Source of the DNA: Chryseobacterium paludis | GTDB lineage: Bacteria; Bacteroidota; Bacteroidia; Flavobacteriales; Weeksellaceae | Reading direction: 5' to 3' | Length of the DNA: 64,000 bases | Assembly (NCBI RefSeq): GCF_025403485.1 | Contig: NZ_CP099966.1 | Location: forward strand, 434,001-498,000 | Position numbers and translations under genes: made by a program | In this document: positions 9,246-17,773 of the stretch, one piece after another | How the letters are laid out: each line of letters starts with the position of its first letter | Position numbering within the stretch: the first letter of the stretch is position 1 | Notes under the pieces: generated by a model | Told to the model about the DNA's origin: nothing | The model's input: the letters and a program-made list of their open reading frames with translations, nothing else | The model's database searches: none

Positions 9246-10109
9246 ATGAGTAATAAGAAAAATGCATCTTCTGTTAATTCAATTTCAAAAACTTCTTTAT
9301 TGGAGGATTCTAAAGAACATTCTTTTGTGATTTATGAAGATTTTGTGGATTCGGCCCAACTTAATTCTTTTCCTGAAAGATCTTTTACGATTGTTTTATT
9401 GGATCATTGCTCGGGAGATTGCCATACAAATGCAAATACCTACAAGGTTGAATCAAAACAAGTATTTATTCATCTTCCGGATGAGAAGATTGTTTGGGAT
9501 CTCCGTCGTAATTCTTTTGGAAGGCGGCTTTTGATCAATAATATTCTAATGGAATCATTTACTTTACCTATAAGACATACATTTTCTTCTGCTAATGACT
9601 ATATAAGCCTAAATCTGGATACAGACGCTTACCAAAAACTCAGTACAGAGTTCAATGCAATAAAAAAAGAAATTGAATCCAGTTTGGTATTTCCTGAGCT
9701 AATAAATGCGAGAGCTAGACTGATTGCATTAATTGTTCATTTATTGATTTCTCACCGATATGGTCAGAAAGTAGTTAATCACAACAGTCTCCCACATAAA
9801 TTTCATGCATTGGTGGATAGGCATTACAAGACGGAGAAATCCGTTGCCTTTTACGCGAATGAATTATGTATAACTCCCAATTATCTTGGAATTTTATGCA
9901 GAAAACAATATAATATGTCACCTTTAGCCTTTATTCATGAAAGGATTCTGCTAGATGCAAAAAAGCTACTTCATAGTACAAATATGTCTATCAAAGAGAT
10001 TGCCTACAGCCTTGGGTATGAAAATCTTGCTTATTTTTCTTCATTATTTAGATCACATACTGGTATAGGTCCTAAAGAGTATAGAAAGTTAATGCAAAAA
10101 ATTAACTAA
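9246..10109 (+). CDS. AraC-family transcriptional regulator
   Basis: 287 residues. The C-terminal AraC/XylS domain is complete: SVAFYANELCITPNYLGILC, then NMSIKEIAYSLGYENLAYFS and FRSHTGIGPKEYRK. The N-terminal sensing half (SFTIVLLDHCSGDCHTNANT, SKQVFIHLPDEKIVWDL) is closely matched by the AraC gene at 23225 (SFTIIILDECIDGNCITDID, SKQLFVHLPKRKYIWEL). These two are recent paralogues that lie on either side of the molybdenum-cofactor region. It is divergent from the DyP/VOC pair, which makes that pair a plausible but unproven target. Confidence 0.88.
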   Translation: MSNKKNASSVNSISKTSLLEDSKEHSFVIYEDFVDSAQLNSFPERSFTIVLLDHCSGDCHTNANTYKVESKQVFIHLPDEKIVWDLRRNSFGRRLLINNILMESFTLPIRHTFSSANDYISLNLDTDAYQKLSTEFNAIKKEIESSLVFPELINARARLIALIVHLLISHRYGQKVVNHNSLPHKFHALVDRHYKTEKSVAFYANELCITPNYLGILCRKQYNMSPLAFIHERILLDAKKLLHSTNMSIKEIAYSLGYENLAYFSSLFRSHTGIGPKEYRKLMQKIN

Positions 10110-10647
10110 GATCTCATTGGTATCTTTGAGTAATCTAAAAGCATTGCTATTATAAGTATTCATGTTTCCAATGCACTTTTGGCCAATGTGTATCAAGGAT
10201 ATTTTGTCATATGTAAAACTACATTTCAATTTCACTCCTTTGTAAGTAGATTACTCCCTTTTTTTATATTTTTTACTTTAAAAGAATATCAGCTTGTTTA
10301 CCCATACTCTTTATATGGTAAAGGTTTTTAGTCATTAATTTTTTATTTAACATATATGCTGTTTTATGGGATTTCTGACGCTTTTTGAGATAATATAGTA
10401 TAATTGAGATAATATAGAAAAGAATTCAGATAAATAGAGCTAAAAAAAATCACATCATATTCATAATTTAGAGGCTGTATTACATGGTGTTTACAGAGAC
10501 TTATAACTCTCTGTAAGAACCTTATAATATAAATTATAATATCAATAAAAATAAAATAGGTGTGTAGGAGTTGAAATTAAGATATGATGTTTATATAAAA
10601 TTCATATCCAATTCATATCCAATTACCATAAAATTAAATGTTGTAAT
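10110..10647. other. AT-rich intergenic stretch with short direct repeats
   Basis: No gene seen. TTGAGATAATATAG occurs twice about 18 bases apart near 10385-10416, and ATTCATATCCA occurs twice in tandem near 10600-10625, just before the small ORF at 10648. These may be binding sites or simple slippage products. Confidence 0.45.
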
Positions 10648-10938
10648 ATGCCCTTGGATTTAATAGTAAATAGTGTCTTAGTTGTAAAATCAGATAGAAC
10701 TTTAGCCATCACAACAATTCTGAAAAATAATTTTGAACAGCAAGTTGATTTTGGAAAATCTAAATTTTTATTAATTGATGGTATTGAGATACCTGTAACT
10801 ATATACAGAGAATCTTCTTTAAATAATTCCTATTATAAAATATTTATATTTGCCTTAGACAATTTAGATCAAAATGTTTTATTCAAACTGGTTGCTATCA
10901 AGCAAGGGAAGGAAATACAAATGCTCAGTTATACATAA
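10648..10938 (+). CDS. hypothetical protein, 96 aa
   Basis: A 96-residue open frame starting at ATG with ordinary amino-acid composition (MPLDLIVNSVLVVKSDRTLA at the start; alternating hydrophobic strands after that, such as KIFIFALDN). It has no signal peptide, no membrane segment and no motif that I recognise. The alternating pattern suggests a small beta-rich domain. It stands alone between the AraC gene and a decayed secreted-protein gene. Confidence 0.45.
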   Translation: MPLDLIVNSVLVVKSDRTLAITTILKNNFEQQVDFGKSKFLLIDGIEIPVTIYRESSLNNSYYKIFIFALDNLDQNVLFKLVAIKQGKEIQMLSYT

Positions 10939-11039
10939 AGATATTTGTCTATATAATTATTAATGCTGTTTATTTCAATTTCATAACTATTTCCTTTCTA
11001 GAAATTGATAAGCAATACTTGACGTTACTAGAGAACCTA

Positions 11040-11747
11040 CTAAAAAAATGTATCAGATGTGCTTATTGCTCCTAGAATAACCGGTAGTGAACTGAAAAAT
11101 AAGGACGACATGTATACAGTTGAACAGAATGGTACTATCATCTATGTGACTGATGAGCTTGATGGTTCTTCTACAACTGCAAGAACCAGAAATGTACTAC
11201 GGAAAGGGTATTATAGCTTTGACTCTTCCAAAGGAAGTGATGGTGAATGGGTGAGGTGTTTGATAATGCACTGCTGGTGCTAATGGAGTGAATGCCCATC
11301 AGGTGCAGCGATAACAGTAAGCGCAGCAAATAATAATACAGGCGGATCAACACTGTTGACTCGTACATTTACTGTCAAAGAAAGGTCATTGGTCACATTT
11401 AGAGTTTCTGTACCTGCATCAGAGATCTTAATTGCGAACGATTCAAATCTTACAGATGGAGCATCAAAAAACTATGGATTCAATCTGATATTAAATGTGG
11501 GAAGTTTTAATAATTACCTGTTTACAAGGCAAGGAGCAGCTTTTTCAAATAGTGGAAATTTCTATGCTATGGGCATTTATCACATTTATCAATTGAACTC
11601 ATCGAGTCAGTTGTATTGGCTTCTGGATCTTATAACGTTAATCTTCAAGTTTTTGTCTTTGCGAGAGACTCTACAGGAATAAGGGCATCATTTGGTTGGC
11701 TTGCAATAGACACGGTATTAGATATTATTGGTTACGGTACACTATAA
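11040..11747 (+). pseudogene. decayed secreted C1q-like protein gene
   Basis: Three frames have to be joined to read this gene. First frame: SDVLIAPRITGSELKNKDDM through KGYYSFDSSKGSDGEWVR, up to about 11255. The middle part (AAITVSAANNNTGGSTLLTR, FTVKERSLVTFRVSVPASEI, GAAFSNSGNFYAMG) occupies another frame. After a further shift near 11575-11590 comes LASGSYNVNLQVFVFARDST ending IDTVLDIIGYGTL at TAA 11747. The middle and end look like a jelly-roll (C1q/TNF-like) domain of the sort found in exported Chryseobacterium proteins, and the first part recalls the repeat of the 2122-2661 protein. No start codon or signal peptide remains. Confidence 0.7.
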
Positions 11748-11865
11748 TGATTATGGTATAATATTAATTTAATAATGGAAGATGGGAGTATCCAAAATTT
11801 TAAAACCTTTAAGAAGTAAGTTCTATTTAATATTGTATTGACATGTTAGTAAACATTTATTTTAA

Positions 11866-11955
11866 AAAGGCATTTTGTTACGCACAGCCTTGAGCTCATT
11901 ACCAATGTTAGCAAGTGCGATATTACATCATCATCCATTTTAATATCAAGGTATT
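11866..11955 (-). pseudogene. fragment of a second DyP peroxidase gene
   Basis: On the minus strand this reads IALANIGNELKAVRNKMPF, matching IALANIGDDFKIVRDNMPF of the intact DyP gene at 7864-8790, preceded in a shifted frame by DIKMDDD (intact: DIEMDDT). About 90 bases of the region around the haem-ligand His and Arg are all that remain. It is non-functional, a relic of a duplicated or replaced peroxidase gene. Confidence 0.8.
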
Positions 11956-12098
11956 TGACTTGCTTGTTACTTTTATCTATAAGATAAACAATTCAGAATA
12001 TTATTCTCACAAATTACTACAGAAACTTTTTACTATAACTCCATATGACGGCTTAAAAATGAGTATTATTGTAAGAAAATTAATTTCTGCAAAAATAT

Positions 12099-12848
12099 AT
12101 GGGGTATTGGGAGATCTTTGTGTTTTTTTTAATCATCGCTTTTATTTATTCTTCTGTTGGGTTTGGTGGTGGGTCCAGTTATCTAGCAGTTTTGGCAATG
12201 TATAACCTTCCTTACCAAGAAATACGCTTAATGGCACTTATTTGTAATGTTATTGTGGTAGTAGGAGGTGCATTTATTTACATCAGAAATAAGCAGACTG
12301 ACTGGAAGAAAATACTGCCGCTTACGATTGTAAGTGTTCCTATGGCATACCTTGGAGCTGTTTTAAAAATAAGCCAGGAAACTTTTTTTCTGATATTGGG
12401 TATTACTTTAATTATTGCGGCATTGTTGCTGTGGATAAGGACAGAATCAAAAAATGGAGAAGACCCATCAGAACATACAGAAACCTCTCTCTTCAAAAAC
12501 GGATTTTTAGGAGGTGGAATAGGATTTTTATCAGGATTGGTTGGCATTGGTGGCGGAATTTTTCTTTCACCTCTATTAAACCTTATGAAATGGGATACCC
12601 CACGAAAGATTGCAGCAACATCAAGTGTTTTCATATTGGTAAATTCAATATCAGGGATTTTCGGACAATTATCCAAACTGTCTGCGGATATGGATTATTT
12701 CAGAATTCTGAGTTTATGTTTTGCCGTATTCATTGGGGGACAGATAGGTTCAAGGATGTCCCTAAAATGGAATCCTTTGGTCATCAAAAGAATGACTGCT
12801 GTCTTGGTTTTGGTAGCCGGGATAAACGTTTTAATAAAATATTGGTAA
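12099..12848 (+). CDS. tauE: TauE/SafE-family membrane transporter
   Basis: 249 residues, strongly hydrophobic with about eight predicted membrane segments and the two glycine-rich repeats of the family: SSVGFGGGSSYLAVLAMYN near the N-terminus and GFLSGLVGIGGGIFLSPLLN in the middle. Members export or import small sulfur-containing or organic anions (sulfite, sulfoacetate). It is the first gene of the plus-strand molybdenum-cofactor operon, 16 bases before moaD, so an anion linked to the cofactor or its enzyme is plausible. The substrate cannot be read from the sequence. The ATG at 12099 matches the usual start just before the first membrane segment. Confidence 0.88.
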   Translation: MGYWEIFVFFLIIAFIYSSVGFGGGSSYLAVLAMYNLPYQEIRLMALICNVIVVVGGAFIYIRNKQTDWKKILPLTIVSVPMAYLGAVLKISQETFFLILGITLIIAALLLWIRTESKNGEDPSEHTETSLFKNGFLGGGIGFLSGLVGIGGGIFLSPLLNLMKWDTPRKIAATSSVFILVNSISGIFGQLSKLSADMDYFRILSLCFAVFIGGQIGSRMSLKWNPLVIKRMTAVLVLVAGINVLIKYW

Positions 12849-12864
12849 TAAGATAAAGTTAAAA

Positions 12865-13107
12865 ATGATACTTAAGATATTAGCATTCGGAATAACGAAA
12901 GATATTTTCGGAACTTCAGAAAAAGAAATAGAAATAAACGAAGGTGCAAATATTAAAGCACTAAAAGAGCTTTTGGAAGAAGATTTCCCGGAGCTGAAAA
13001 AATTAAAATCTTATTTTATTGCCGTTGACGATGAATATGCGGAGGACGATCAGGTAGTAGCAATTTCTAACGAAATAGCAATAATCCCGCCGGTAAGCGG
13101 CGGATAA
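12865..13107 (+). CDS. moaD: molybdopterin synthase small subunit MoaD
   Basis: 80 residues with the ubiquitin-like fold of MoaD and the obligatory C-terminal Gly-Gly (PPVSGG) that is adenylated by MoeB and then carries the sulfur as thiocarboxylate. The core EGANIKALKELLEEDFPELK and AIIPPVSGG match the family. With MoaE it forms the heterotetramer that puts two sulfurs into precursor Z. It lies directly between tauE and moaE (10 bases to moaE). Confidence 0.95.
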   Translation: MILKILAFGITKDIFGTSEKEIEINEGANIKALKELLEEDFPELKKLKSYFIAVDDEYAEDDQVVAISNEIAIIPPVSGG

Positions 13108-13117
13108 TAGAATAGAT

Positions 13118-13534
13118 ATGATTGATATAAAAATAACAGAAAATATACTGGATCTTACTGATTGTTTTACACTTGCTTCGGATCCTGCGTGCGGAGGGAT
13201 AGCATCATTTATAGGAACAGTAAGAAATCATACCAAAGGTAAATCTGTCATTCATCTGGAATATGAATGTTATGAATCTATGGCAGTTAAGGAAATACAA
13301 AAAATAGCGGATAAAGCCATTTCTTTATTTTCAGTAAAAAATATTGTAGTTCATCACCGTACTGGAATTTTGTTTCCTGGGGATACAGCCATTATATTAG
13401 TAGTGAGCGATGGTCACAGGGATTCTGTTTTTGATGCGTGTAGCTATATGATCGAAAATGTTAAAAAAACCGTTCCCATCTGGAAAAAAGAAATTTTTGA
13501 GAATGGAGAAGAATGGGTTTCTGCACACCCGTAA
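13118..13534 (+). CDS. moaE: molybdopterin synthase catalytic subunit MoaE
   Basis: 138 residues. Family hallmarks are present: GGIASFIGTVRNHTKGKSV, LEYECYESMAVKEI, VVHHRTGILFPGD and the active-site lysine region VKKTVPIWKKE. With MoaD it converts cyclic pyranopterin monophosphate into molybdopterin in the cytosol. It is 10 bases after moaD, so the two subunits are translated together. Confidence 0.95.
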   Translation: MIDIKITENILDLTDCFTLASDPACGGIASFIGTVRNHTKGKSVIHLEYECYESMAVKEIQKIADKAISLFSVKNIVVHHRTGILFPGDTAIILVVSDGHRDSVFDACSYMIENVKKTVPIWKKEIFENGEEWVSAHP

Positions 13535-13579
13535 TTTAAGGAACAAAATTTTGTACCTTTACTATACAGCTATTAAATT

Positions 13580-14455
13580 ATGAAAACTCATCTGTTATTA
13601 AATAAGTCTGTAAAACAGATAGAAATTGTCAAAGTTAAGGCCAACAGCAGTTTTCCTTATATGGATGATGTTTCTGTAGAAGAACCTTTGGAGATTAGGG
13701 TTTCTTATTATGCAGGAGATAAAAAAGAGTTTAAAAGTATATCTGTGACTATGCGAACTCCGGGAAATGATGCAGAGCTTGCTGTCGGTTTTCTATTTAC
13801 AGAAGGAATTGTTTCCAGCCGCCAACAGGTTAAAAACATATATTTTGCAGAAGTAGAATGTTCAAGAAACAGTGAAAATATTGTCACTGTTGAGCTTACA
13901 GAAGGTTTTGTTCCTGAACTTATGAAGGCTGATAGGAATTTTTATACAACCTCCAGCTGCGGTGTATGTGGAAAAGTATCCATAGAATCCATACGGACAG
14001 TAAGTTCATTTCATAACCATAAAAAAGGAAAGACAGATATCTCTCTTGAAACTCTGTATCAATTATCCGAAAAATTACAGTCTTTTCAGAATAATTTCAG
14101 CGCTACTGGCGGTATACATGCTTCCGGTATATTTGATTCGGAAGGCAATCTTCTGGCGCTACGTGAGGATGTCGGAAGACATAACGCATTAGATAAACTT
14201 ATAGGATATGCACTATCTGCAGATTTGCTTCCTCTTAACGATAAAATTTTAGTTTTAAGTGGAAGAGCCAGTTTTGAACTCATTCAGAAAGCAGCAATGG
14301 CAGGAATTTCCATTGTTGCAGCAATAGGAGCACCATCTAGCCTTGCGGTAGACTTGGCAAAAGAATTTGATATCACTTTATTAGGCTTTCTTCGGGATAT
14401 CAGGTTTAATATTTACCATTCCGGCAGCCATTTTAAAATTGAAAATTTGTTATGA
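13580..14455 (+). CDS. fdhD: formate dehydrogenase sulfurtransferase FdhD
   Basis: 291 residues. The CxxC motif (SSCGVCGKVS, Cys127 and Cys130) that passes sulfur from a cysteine desulfurase to the molybdenum cofactor is intact, as are the family blocks RTPGNDAELAVGFLFTEGI, GGIHASG and REDVGRHNALDKLIGYA. It activates FDH-type enzymes, here most likely the molybdo-oxidoreductase two genes downstream. Its last 4 bases overlap the start of the next gene (ATGA), showing tight translational coupling. Confidence 0.95.
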   Translation: MKTHLLLNKSVKQIEIVKVKANSSFPYMDDVSVEEPLEIRVSYYAGDKKEFKSISVTMRTPGNDAELAVGFLFTEGIVSSRQQVKNIYFAEVECSRNSENIVTVELTEGFVPELMKADRNFYTTSSCGVCGKVSIESIRTVSSFHNHKKGKTDISLETLYQLSEKLQSFQNNFSATGGIHASGIFDSEGNLLALREDVGRHNALDKLIGYALSADLLPLNDKILVLSGRASFELIQKAAMAGISIVAAIGAPSSLAVDLAKEFDITLLGFLRDIRFNIYHSGSHFKIENLL

Positions 14456-14802
14456 AAATAAGAATTAAAGACAACTCAATAAGATTCCGCCTAACCCAAT
14501 CCGAAGTTGCAGAATTAGGAAAAAACGGAAGTATCTCAAGCTTTACAGAATTTGTAGACCGTCCGTTTATTTATTCTATCGAAAGAACGGAGGACGAAGA
14601 GCTTTCAGCAGCTTTCATCGAAAACAGAATTGTACTGAAAATGTCTAAAACTATGATAAATGAGTGGATTTCCACAGACAGAGTTGGCTTTGACGGACAA
14701 GTCGGATTGGTGAAAATTTTAATAGAAAAGGATTTTGTATGCATTGATAATACGCTGGAAGATCAAAGTGACAATTATCCCAACCCTAATTTAAAATGCT
14801 AA
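14452..14802 (+). CDS. small conserved protein of the fdhD neighbourhood
   Basis: 116 residues, starting MKIRIKDNSIRFRLTQSEVA. It is predicted soluble, beta-rich and without Cys motifs. It resembles a small uncharacterised family (I recall it as DUF7009, not checked) found beside fdhD in Bacteroidota. The start codon overlaps the fdhD stop codon by 4 bases and the gene ends 28 bases before the molybdo-oxidoreductase, so a role in maturing or inserting the cofactor is a reasonable guess. No biochemical function can be read from the sequence. Confidence 0.7.
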   Translation: MKIRIKDNSIRFRLTQSEVAELGKNGSISSFTEFVDRPFIYSIERTEDEELSAAFIENRIVLKMSKTMINEWISTDRVGFDGQVGLVKILIEKDFVCIDNTLEDQSDNYPNPNLKC

Positions 14803-14829
14803 TTTTTCATTTTTAAAAATTTAGAAATC

Positions 14830-17226
14830 ATGGAAAACAAAGATTCATTTGATAAAATAAAAGAAGGCAGTAGATTACCTTCTGCAGAACCTCCATATAA
14901 ATTGCTGGATTTGAAACTGAAACCACCAAAAGCCTGGGCAGCTGGTATTCCTGCTGTTATCCATTCATTGGACCAGTTGGTTCTCAATGCCTCTGTTCTT
15001 CGTGGAGGAAGGGCTCTTTTCAGTATGAATCAGTTTGACGGATTCGATTGCCCAAGCTGTGCATGGCCCGACCCGGATGATGAACGTTCCAGATTGGGTG
15101 AATACTGTGAAAACGGAGCAAAGGCCTTAGCAGAAGAAGCTACCTCAAAAAAAATAGATGCAGCATTTTTCAGAGAAAATTCAGTGTATGATTTAGCAAA
15201 ATTAACAGATTTTGAAATCAGTCAGTTGGGAAGAATTGCAGAACCTATGTATCTGCCGCAAGGAGGAACCCATTACCAGCCGATAAGTTGGGATGATGCC
15301 TTTTCAAAAATTTCTCAAAAACTAAACACTCTTGATTCTCCCAACGAAGCCATATTTTATACTTCAGGCAGAACAAGCAACGAAGCAACCTGGGTGTATC
15401 AGTTGTTTGCACGTGAATTCGGAACCAATAATTTTCCAGACTGTTCCAACATGTGCCACGAGACTTCCGGTTATGCACTTTCCAGAAGTATAGGTATTGG
15501 GAAAGGGACAGTAAAGCTAGAAGATTTCTATGATACAGATCTTATCATTATTATAGGTCAGAATCCAGGAACCAACTCACCTAGAATGCTTTCTGCATTA
15601 TCTAGAGGAAAGAAAAACGGAGCAAAAATTATGGCTGTTAATCCACTTCCCGAAGCCGGATTGAAAGGTTTCAGAAATCCTCAGGAGGTTCGTGCCCTGC
15701 TTAATAAGCCTTATGAATTGTCAGATTTATATCTTCCTGTCAAGATCAATGGAGATATGGCGCTTTTAAAAGCACTGCAAATTCTCGTTTTGGAAGAAGA
15801 AACAAAAAATCCGGGAAAAGTTCTTGACCAGGATTTTATCGCTAATAAAACTGAGGGTTTCAATGAATTGGTTGAAGAATTAAAATTGTATGACCTCGAT
15901 TATTTATCGGAAGAATGTGGAATTCCGATTGAAAATCTTCGGGAAGCGGCGCAAATGATTGCCTCAAAAAAACGTATTATCATTTGTTGGGGAATGGGAA
16001 TCACTCAGCAGCATAACGGAGTGGAAATGATTTATAATATCGTGAATCTCCTGTTGATGAAGGGAAGTATAGGAATTCAGGGGGGAGGAGTTTGTCCTGT
16101 TCGTGGTCATAGTAATGTGCAAGGAAACCGAACATTACTTATTAATCATCATCCTACAACTGAGCAATTAGATAAGCTTCAGGAGTATTATGGCTTTGAA
16201 GTACCGAGAAATGGGGGTTATGATGTTGTAAATGCGATTAAAGCGATGCATGAAAGTAAAGTGAAATTTATGTTCTGTATGGGAGGTAATTTTCTTTCTG
16301 CAGCACCTGATACAACGTTTACAGCAGAAGCGATGCGCAATCTGGAAATGTCTGTGATTGTTTCTGTAAAATTAAACAGAAATCATCTTATACATGGGAA
16401 AGAAGCTCTGATCTTACCAGTAATCTCCAGAAGTGAGAAAGATATAATTAATGGAGAGCTTCAGCACGTAAGCACGGAAAATTCAATGGGAGTTGTGGAA
16501 TGGTCAAGAGGGGTTCTCGAACCTATTTCCAAACATCTGATTAATGAAACACATGTTGCCTGCAGAATGGCAAAAGCGGTTTTGGGGGAACGTTCAGTAG
16601 TGAATTGGGATAAGTTTATCAACAGTTATGATGCCGTTCGTAATGATATTGAACAATGTATCCCCGGATTTGAAAAATATAATGACAGAGTAGTACAGAA
16701 AGGTGGCTTCTATCTTCCGAATGGACCAAGAGATGGTATTTTCAATAGTGAATTTTACCCGGGAAAAGCTGCTTTCAATATAACAGCTGTACCGGATAAT
16801 TCGCTTGCAGATGACGAATATCTGATGGGGACGACCAGAACACATGATCAGTTCAATACGGTTGTTTATGGTTTGAATGATCGTTACCGTGGGATTTTCA
16901 ATGAAAGAAGGGTTGTCATGATGAATGAAAAAGATATCGAAAAGGCTGGTCTCAAAGAGGGTGATCATGTAGACCTTTTCAATTATGATGATGGAATCGA
17001 AAGAATCGCACCACTTTTTATTGTAGTAAAATATCCTATTCCGCAGAAAAGTACGATGACTTATTTTCCGGAAACTAATGTTTTGGTATCTATTAATAAT
17101 GTGGTAAATGGAGCCAATATGCCGGCTTCTAAGTATGTTCGTATCAAAATCCGAAAGCACAGTCCCAACATTTTTAAAAAGATTGACGACCATGTAATTG
17201 CAGCCGCCGGAACAAGCCTTGAATAA
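14830..17226 (+). CDS. FdhF/YdeP-type molybdopterin oxidoreductase
   Basis: 798 residues, close to the roughly 760 of the FdhF/YdeP family. An N-terminal CPSCAWPDP motif (Cys74, Cys77) replaces the usual four-Cys [4Fe-4S] signature. The molybdenum-ligand loop NMCHETSG has Cys at about residue 209 in the position of the Cys/Sec of formate dehydrogenases. The bis-MGD binding blocks IIIIGQNPGTNSPRML, GGVCPVRGHSNVQGNRT and the C-terminal dinucleotide-binding domain are all visible. It has no signal peptide, so it is cytosolic. Relatives include E. coli YdeP, linked to acid tolerance with unknown substrate. Placement behind fdhD supports a sulfurated Mo cofactor. Formate as substrate is possible but not shown. 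Confidence 0.88.
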   Translation: MENKDSFDKIKEGSRLPSAEPPYKLLDLKLKPPKAWAAGIPAVIHSLDQLVLNASVLRGGRALFSMNQFDGFDCPSCAWPDPDDERSRLGEYCENGAKALAEEATSKKIDAAFFRENSVYDLAKLTDFEISQLGRIAEPMYLPQGGTHYQPISWDDAFSKISQKLNTLDSPNEAIFYTSGRTSNEATWVYQLFAREFGTNNFPDCSNMCHETSGYALSRSIGIGKGTVKLEDFYDTDLIIIIGQNPGTNSPRMLSALSRGKKNGAKIMAVNPLPEAGLKGFRNPQEVRALLNKPYELSDLYLPVKINGDMALLKALQILVLEEETKNPGKVLDQDFIANKTEGFNELVEELKLYDLDYLSEECGIPIENLREAAQMIASKKRIIICWGMGITQQHNGVEMIYNIVNLLLMKGSIGIQGGGVCPVRGHSNVQGNRTLLINHHPTTEQLDKLQEYYGFEVPRNGGYDVVNAIKAMHESKVKFMFCMGGNFLSAAPDTTFTAEAMRNLEMSVIVSVKLNRNHLIHGKEALILPVISRSEKDIINGELQHVSTENSMGVVEWSRGVLEPISKHLINETHVACRMAKAVLGERSVVNWDKFINSYDAVRNDIEQCIPGFEKYNDRVVQKGGFYLPNGPRDGIFNSEFYPGKAAFNITAVPDNSLADDEYLMGTTRTHDQFNTVVYGLNDRYRGIFNERRVVMMNEKDIEKAGLKEGDHVDLFNYDDGIERIAPLFIVVKYPIPQKSTMTYFPETNVLVSINNVVNGANMPASKYVRIKIRKHSPNIFKKIDDHVIAAAGTSLE

Positions 17227-17261
17227 CTGTAAAGTATATATTACTTAAATAAATAATAATC

Positions 17262-17750
17262 ATGAGGAACTTTTTTTTTGTTATTATATTTTCTTTTTGC
17301 AGTTTGGTACCAGCACAAACTAATTTCAAACTAAAGGTTTCGGGAGAAGTTGCTCATCCTTTGGAATTGAGTTTATCCGATCTTTTGAAAATGTCCCGAA
17401 AAGAAGCTATATTAAAGGATAAAGAGGGGAACTCTCATACTTTCAGTGGAGTTCCGATCATGGAAGTTTTGGAAAAGGCAGACGTTCCATCTGGAAAAGC
17501 GCTTCATGGAGCAGAAAATTTTTCAAAATATGTGCTGATAAAATGTTCTGACGGTTACCAGGTTTTATTTTCACTTGCAGAACTGGATTCCTCTATTCAG
17601 GATAAGAATGTCATTATTGCTGATATTGTAGATGGAAAACCTTTATCGGTAGAAAAAGGTCCGTTACGTATCATCGCTGAGGGAGAAAATAAGCCTGCTC
17701 GCAGCAGTTATCAGGTTACGGAGCTTGTCATTGGATCAGTAAAAAAATAA
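17262..17750 (+). CDS. secreted small SUOX-fold molybdopterin-binding-domain protein
   Basis: 162 residues with a signal peptide (FFFVIIFSFCSLVPAQ). The mature part follows the oxidoreductase molybdopterin-binding fold (sulfite oxidase-like): LKVSGEVAHPLELSLSDLLK, SGVPIMEVLEKA, VLIKCSDGYQVLFSLAELDS, EKGPLRIIAEGE. The single Cys in KCSDGY is not at an obvious Mo-ligand position and the domain is the short stand-alone form, so it may bind cofactor weakly or not at all. It is a periplasmic partner candidate for the locus, 35 bases after the large oxidoreductase. Confidence 0.75.
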   Translation: MRNFFFVIIFSFCSLVPAQTNFKLKVSGEVAHPLELSLSDLLKMSRKEAILKDKEGNSHTFSGVPIMEVLEKADVPSGKALHGAENFSKYVLIKCSDGYQVLFSLAELDSSIQDKNVIIADIVDGKPLSVEKGPLRIIAEGENKPARSSYQVTELVIGSVKK

Positions 17751-17773
17751 TTACAAATAATTATCATTTAATA

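Noticed and set aside
10385..10625. Short direct repeats as an iteron origin
   Set aside because: Just two copies of each, with no replication gene nearby; simple slippage is enough to explain them.
16594..17193. 199-codon open frame antisense to the molybdo-oxidoreductase gene
   Set aside because: It is a shadow of a well-conserved coding region and its product (Ile/Asn-rich) has no family features.
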